41,250 nucleotides of DNA from positions 1-41,250 of the forward strand of contig JANXXJ010000313.1 in assembly GCA_025350665.1 (NCBI GenBank), written 5' to 3'. The position numbers were made by a program, and so were the translations under genes. Every line of letters starts with the position of its first letter. Position 1 is the first letter of the stretch. The DNA comes from Gemmatimonadota bacterium (lineage in GTDB: Bacteria > Gemmatimonadota > Gemmatimonadetes > Gemmatimonadales > GWC2-71-9). Shown piece after piece: positions 40,816 to 41,250 of the stretch. The notes under the pieces were generated by a model. The model was not told the DNA's origin. It saw only the letters and a list, made by a program, of their open reading frames with translations, and did not search any database.

Positions 40816-41250
40816 GCGAATCGCGTCGGCTTGGTCGCGGCCTGGAGGCGTTGCTTGGGCCGATCAGCAAGGAGCAGGCTGAAGCTCAGGGGGCTCTCAG
40901 GGAGGTCGCCGTCAGTTCGATTGACGCCAACCCCTACCAGCCCCGACGAGTGTTCGAGCCAACGGCGCTTCAGGAGTTGGCTGATTCCATCGCCGCCTCT
41001 GGATTGCTGCAGCCGTTGATCGTCCGGCCGAGGCCGTCAGGTCGTTATGAACTGATTGCCGGAGAACGCCGGTGGCGTGCGATCCAGCAGCTTCACTGGC
41101 AGAAGGTGCCAGTGGTGGTGAAGGATGTCGATGACCAGGCGCTGCTGACTCTTGCCTTGATCGAGAACCTGCAGCGAGACGATCTGACGCCGATTGATGA
41201 AGCCCTGGGCTACGATCGCCTGGTCCATGAGTTTCACCTGAGCCAGTCCG
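40812..41250 (+). CDS. parB: Chromosome partitioning protein ParB (Spo0J), 5' part
   Basis: ParB binds parS, loads as a CTP-dependent clamp and recruits SMC. Only the first 146 codons are in the window. The N-terminus MSESRRLGRGLEALLGP with the ParA-stimulating Arg/Lys-rich start, the CTP-binding GERRWRA (84-90) and ENLQRDDLTPIDEA (118-131) are all present; the start of the parS-reading HTH region follows at the edge. The ATG overlaps the parA stop. The parS sites lie about 0.9 kb upstream. The truncation is caused by the window border. Confidence 0.97.
   Translation, partial: MSESRRLGRGLEALLGPISKEQAEAQGALREVAVSSIDANPYQPRRVFEPTALQELADSIAASGLLQPLIVRPRPSGRYELIAGERRWRAIQQLHWQKVPVVVKDVDDQALLTLALIENLQRDDLTPIDEALGYDRLVHEFHLSQS

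Noticed and set aside
1-41250. Insertion sequences, prophage or CRISPR arrays
   Set aside because: No transposase or integrase frame, no regularly spaced repeats and no target-site duplications were seen; gene content is housekeeping throughout.

Overview
The window is a contiguous, high-GC bacterial chromosome segment built around the replication origin. The layout (rpmH-rnpA-yidD-yidC-mnmE on one side of dnaA, dnaN on the other, mnmG-parA-parB further right), the long YidC with a periplasmic domain, lipoprotein and secreted proteins, a TPR-carrying Ser/Thr kinase, a GWxTD lipoprotein and a SufBCDSU operon ending in a bacilliredoxin suggest a diderm outside the Proteobacteria. Gemmatimonadota or a close relative is my best inference; no 16S rRNA gene is present to confirm it. 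I see no mobile element, CRISPR array, tRNA or rRNA gene.

Left arm (1-4565): the 3' end of a nitronate monooxygenase gene and a CDGSH iron-sulfur protein on the + strand meet the - strand ribosome/membrane-insertion cluster rpmH-rnpA-yidD-yidC-mnmE. rpmH is a short gene (53 codons) and the only ordinary start codon for a full-length rnpA lies inside it. Origin (4566-6329): rpmH and dnaA diverge from a 134-bp region that holds a dnaA promoter overlapped by a consensus DnaA box. The 241-bp dnaA-dnaN gap carries an oriC unwinding element: weak DnaA boxes, a GC-rich spacer, a run of DnaA-trio trinucleotides and an AT-rich stretch.

Middle (6330-28724): dnaN; the glycosyltransferase mtgA; a secreted unknown protein; the RNase P RNA gene rnpB; a large membrane kinase with TPR-like repeats that diverges from an AraC-type regulator with a degenerate receiver domain; pyrE translationally coupled to a second kinase; a GWxTD lipoprotein; polA with a wrecked proofreading site; an MMPL exporter; a matrixin-type protease with a beta-lactamase-family hydrolase; a DUF59 Fe-S assembly protein; RNase D; a hotdog thioesterase/alpha-beta hydrolase fusion; a 7Fe ferredoxin; a dienelactone hydrolase; and an atypical peptide deformylase.

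Right arm (28725-41250): a strong promoter drives sufB-sufC-sufD-sufS-sufU-bacilliredoxin-small LSm-like protein, a complete Fe-S assembly operon with overlapping genes. A perfect 15-bp inverted repeat overlapping a promoter precedes a four-helix membrane protein and a small Xre regulator, followed by an ABC-2 exporter pair, an intrinsic terminator, mnmG, two parS sites (one containing the mnmG stop codon), parA and the start of parB. The usual partners jag (between yidC and mnmE) and rsmG (between mnmG and parA) are absent from their common positions. Together the window supplies replication initiation, clamp, origin segregation, tRNA U34 modification (mnmE and mnmG, about 36 kb apart) and Fe-S supply.
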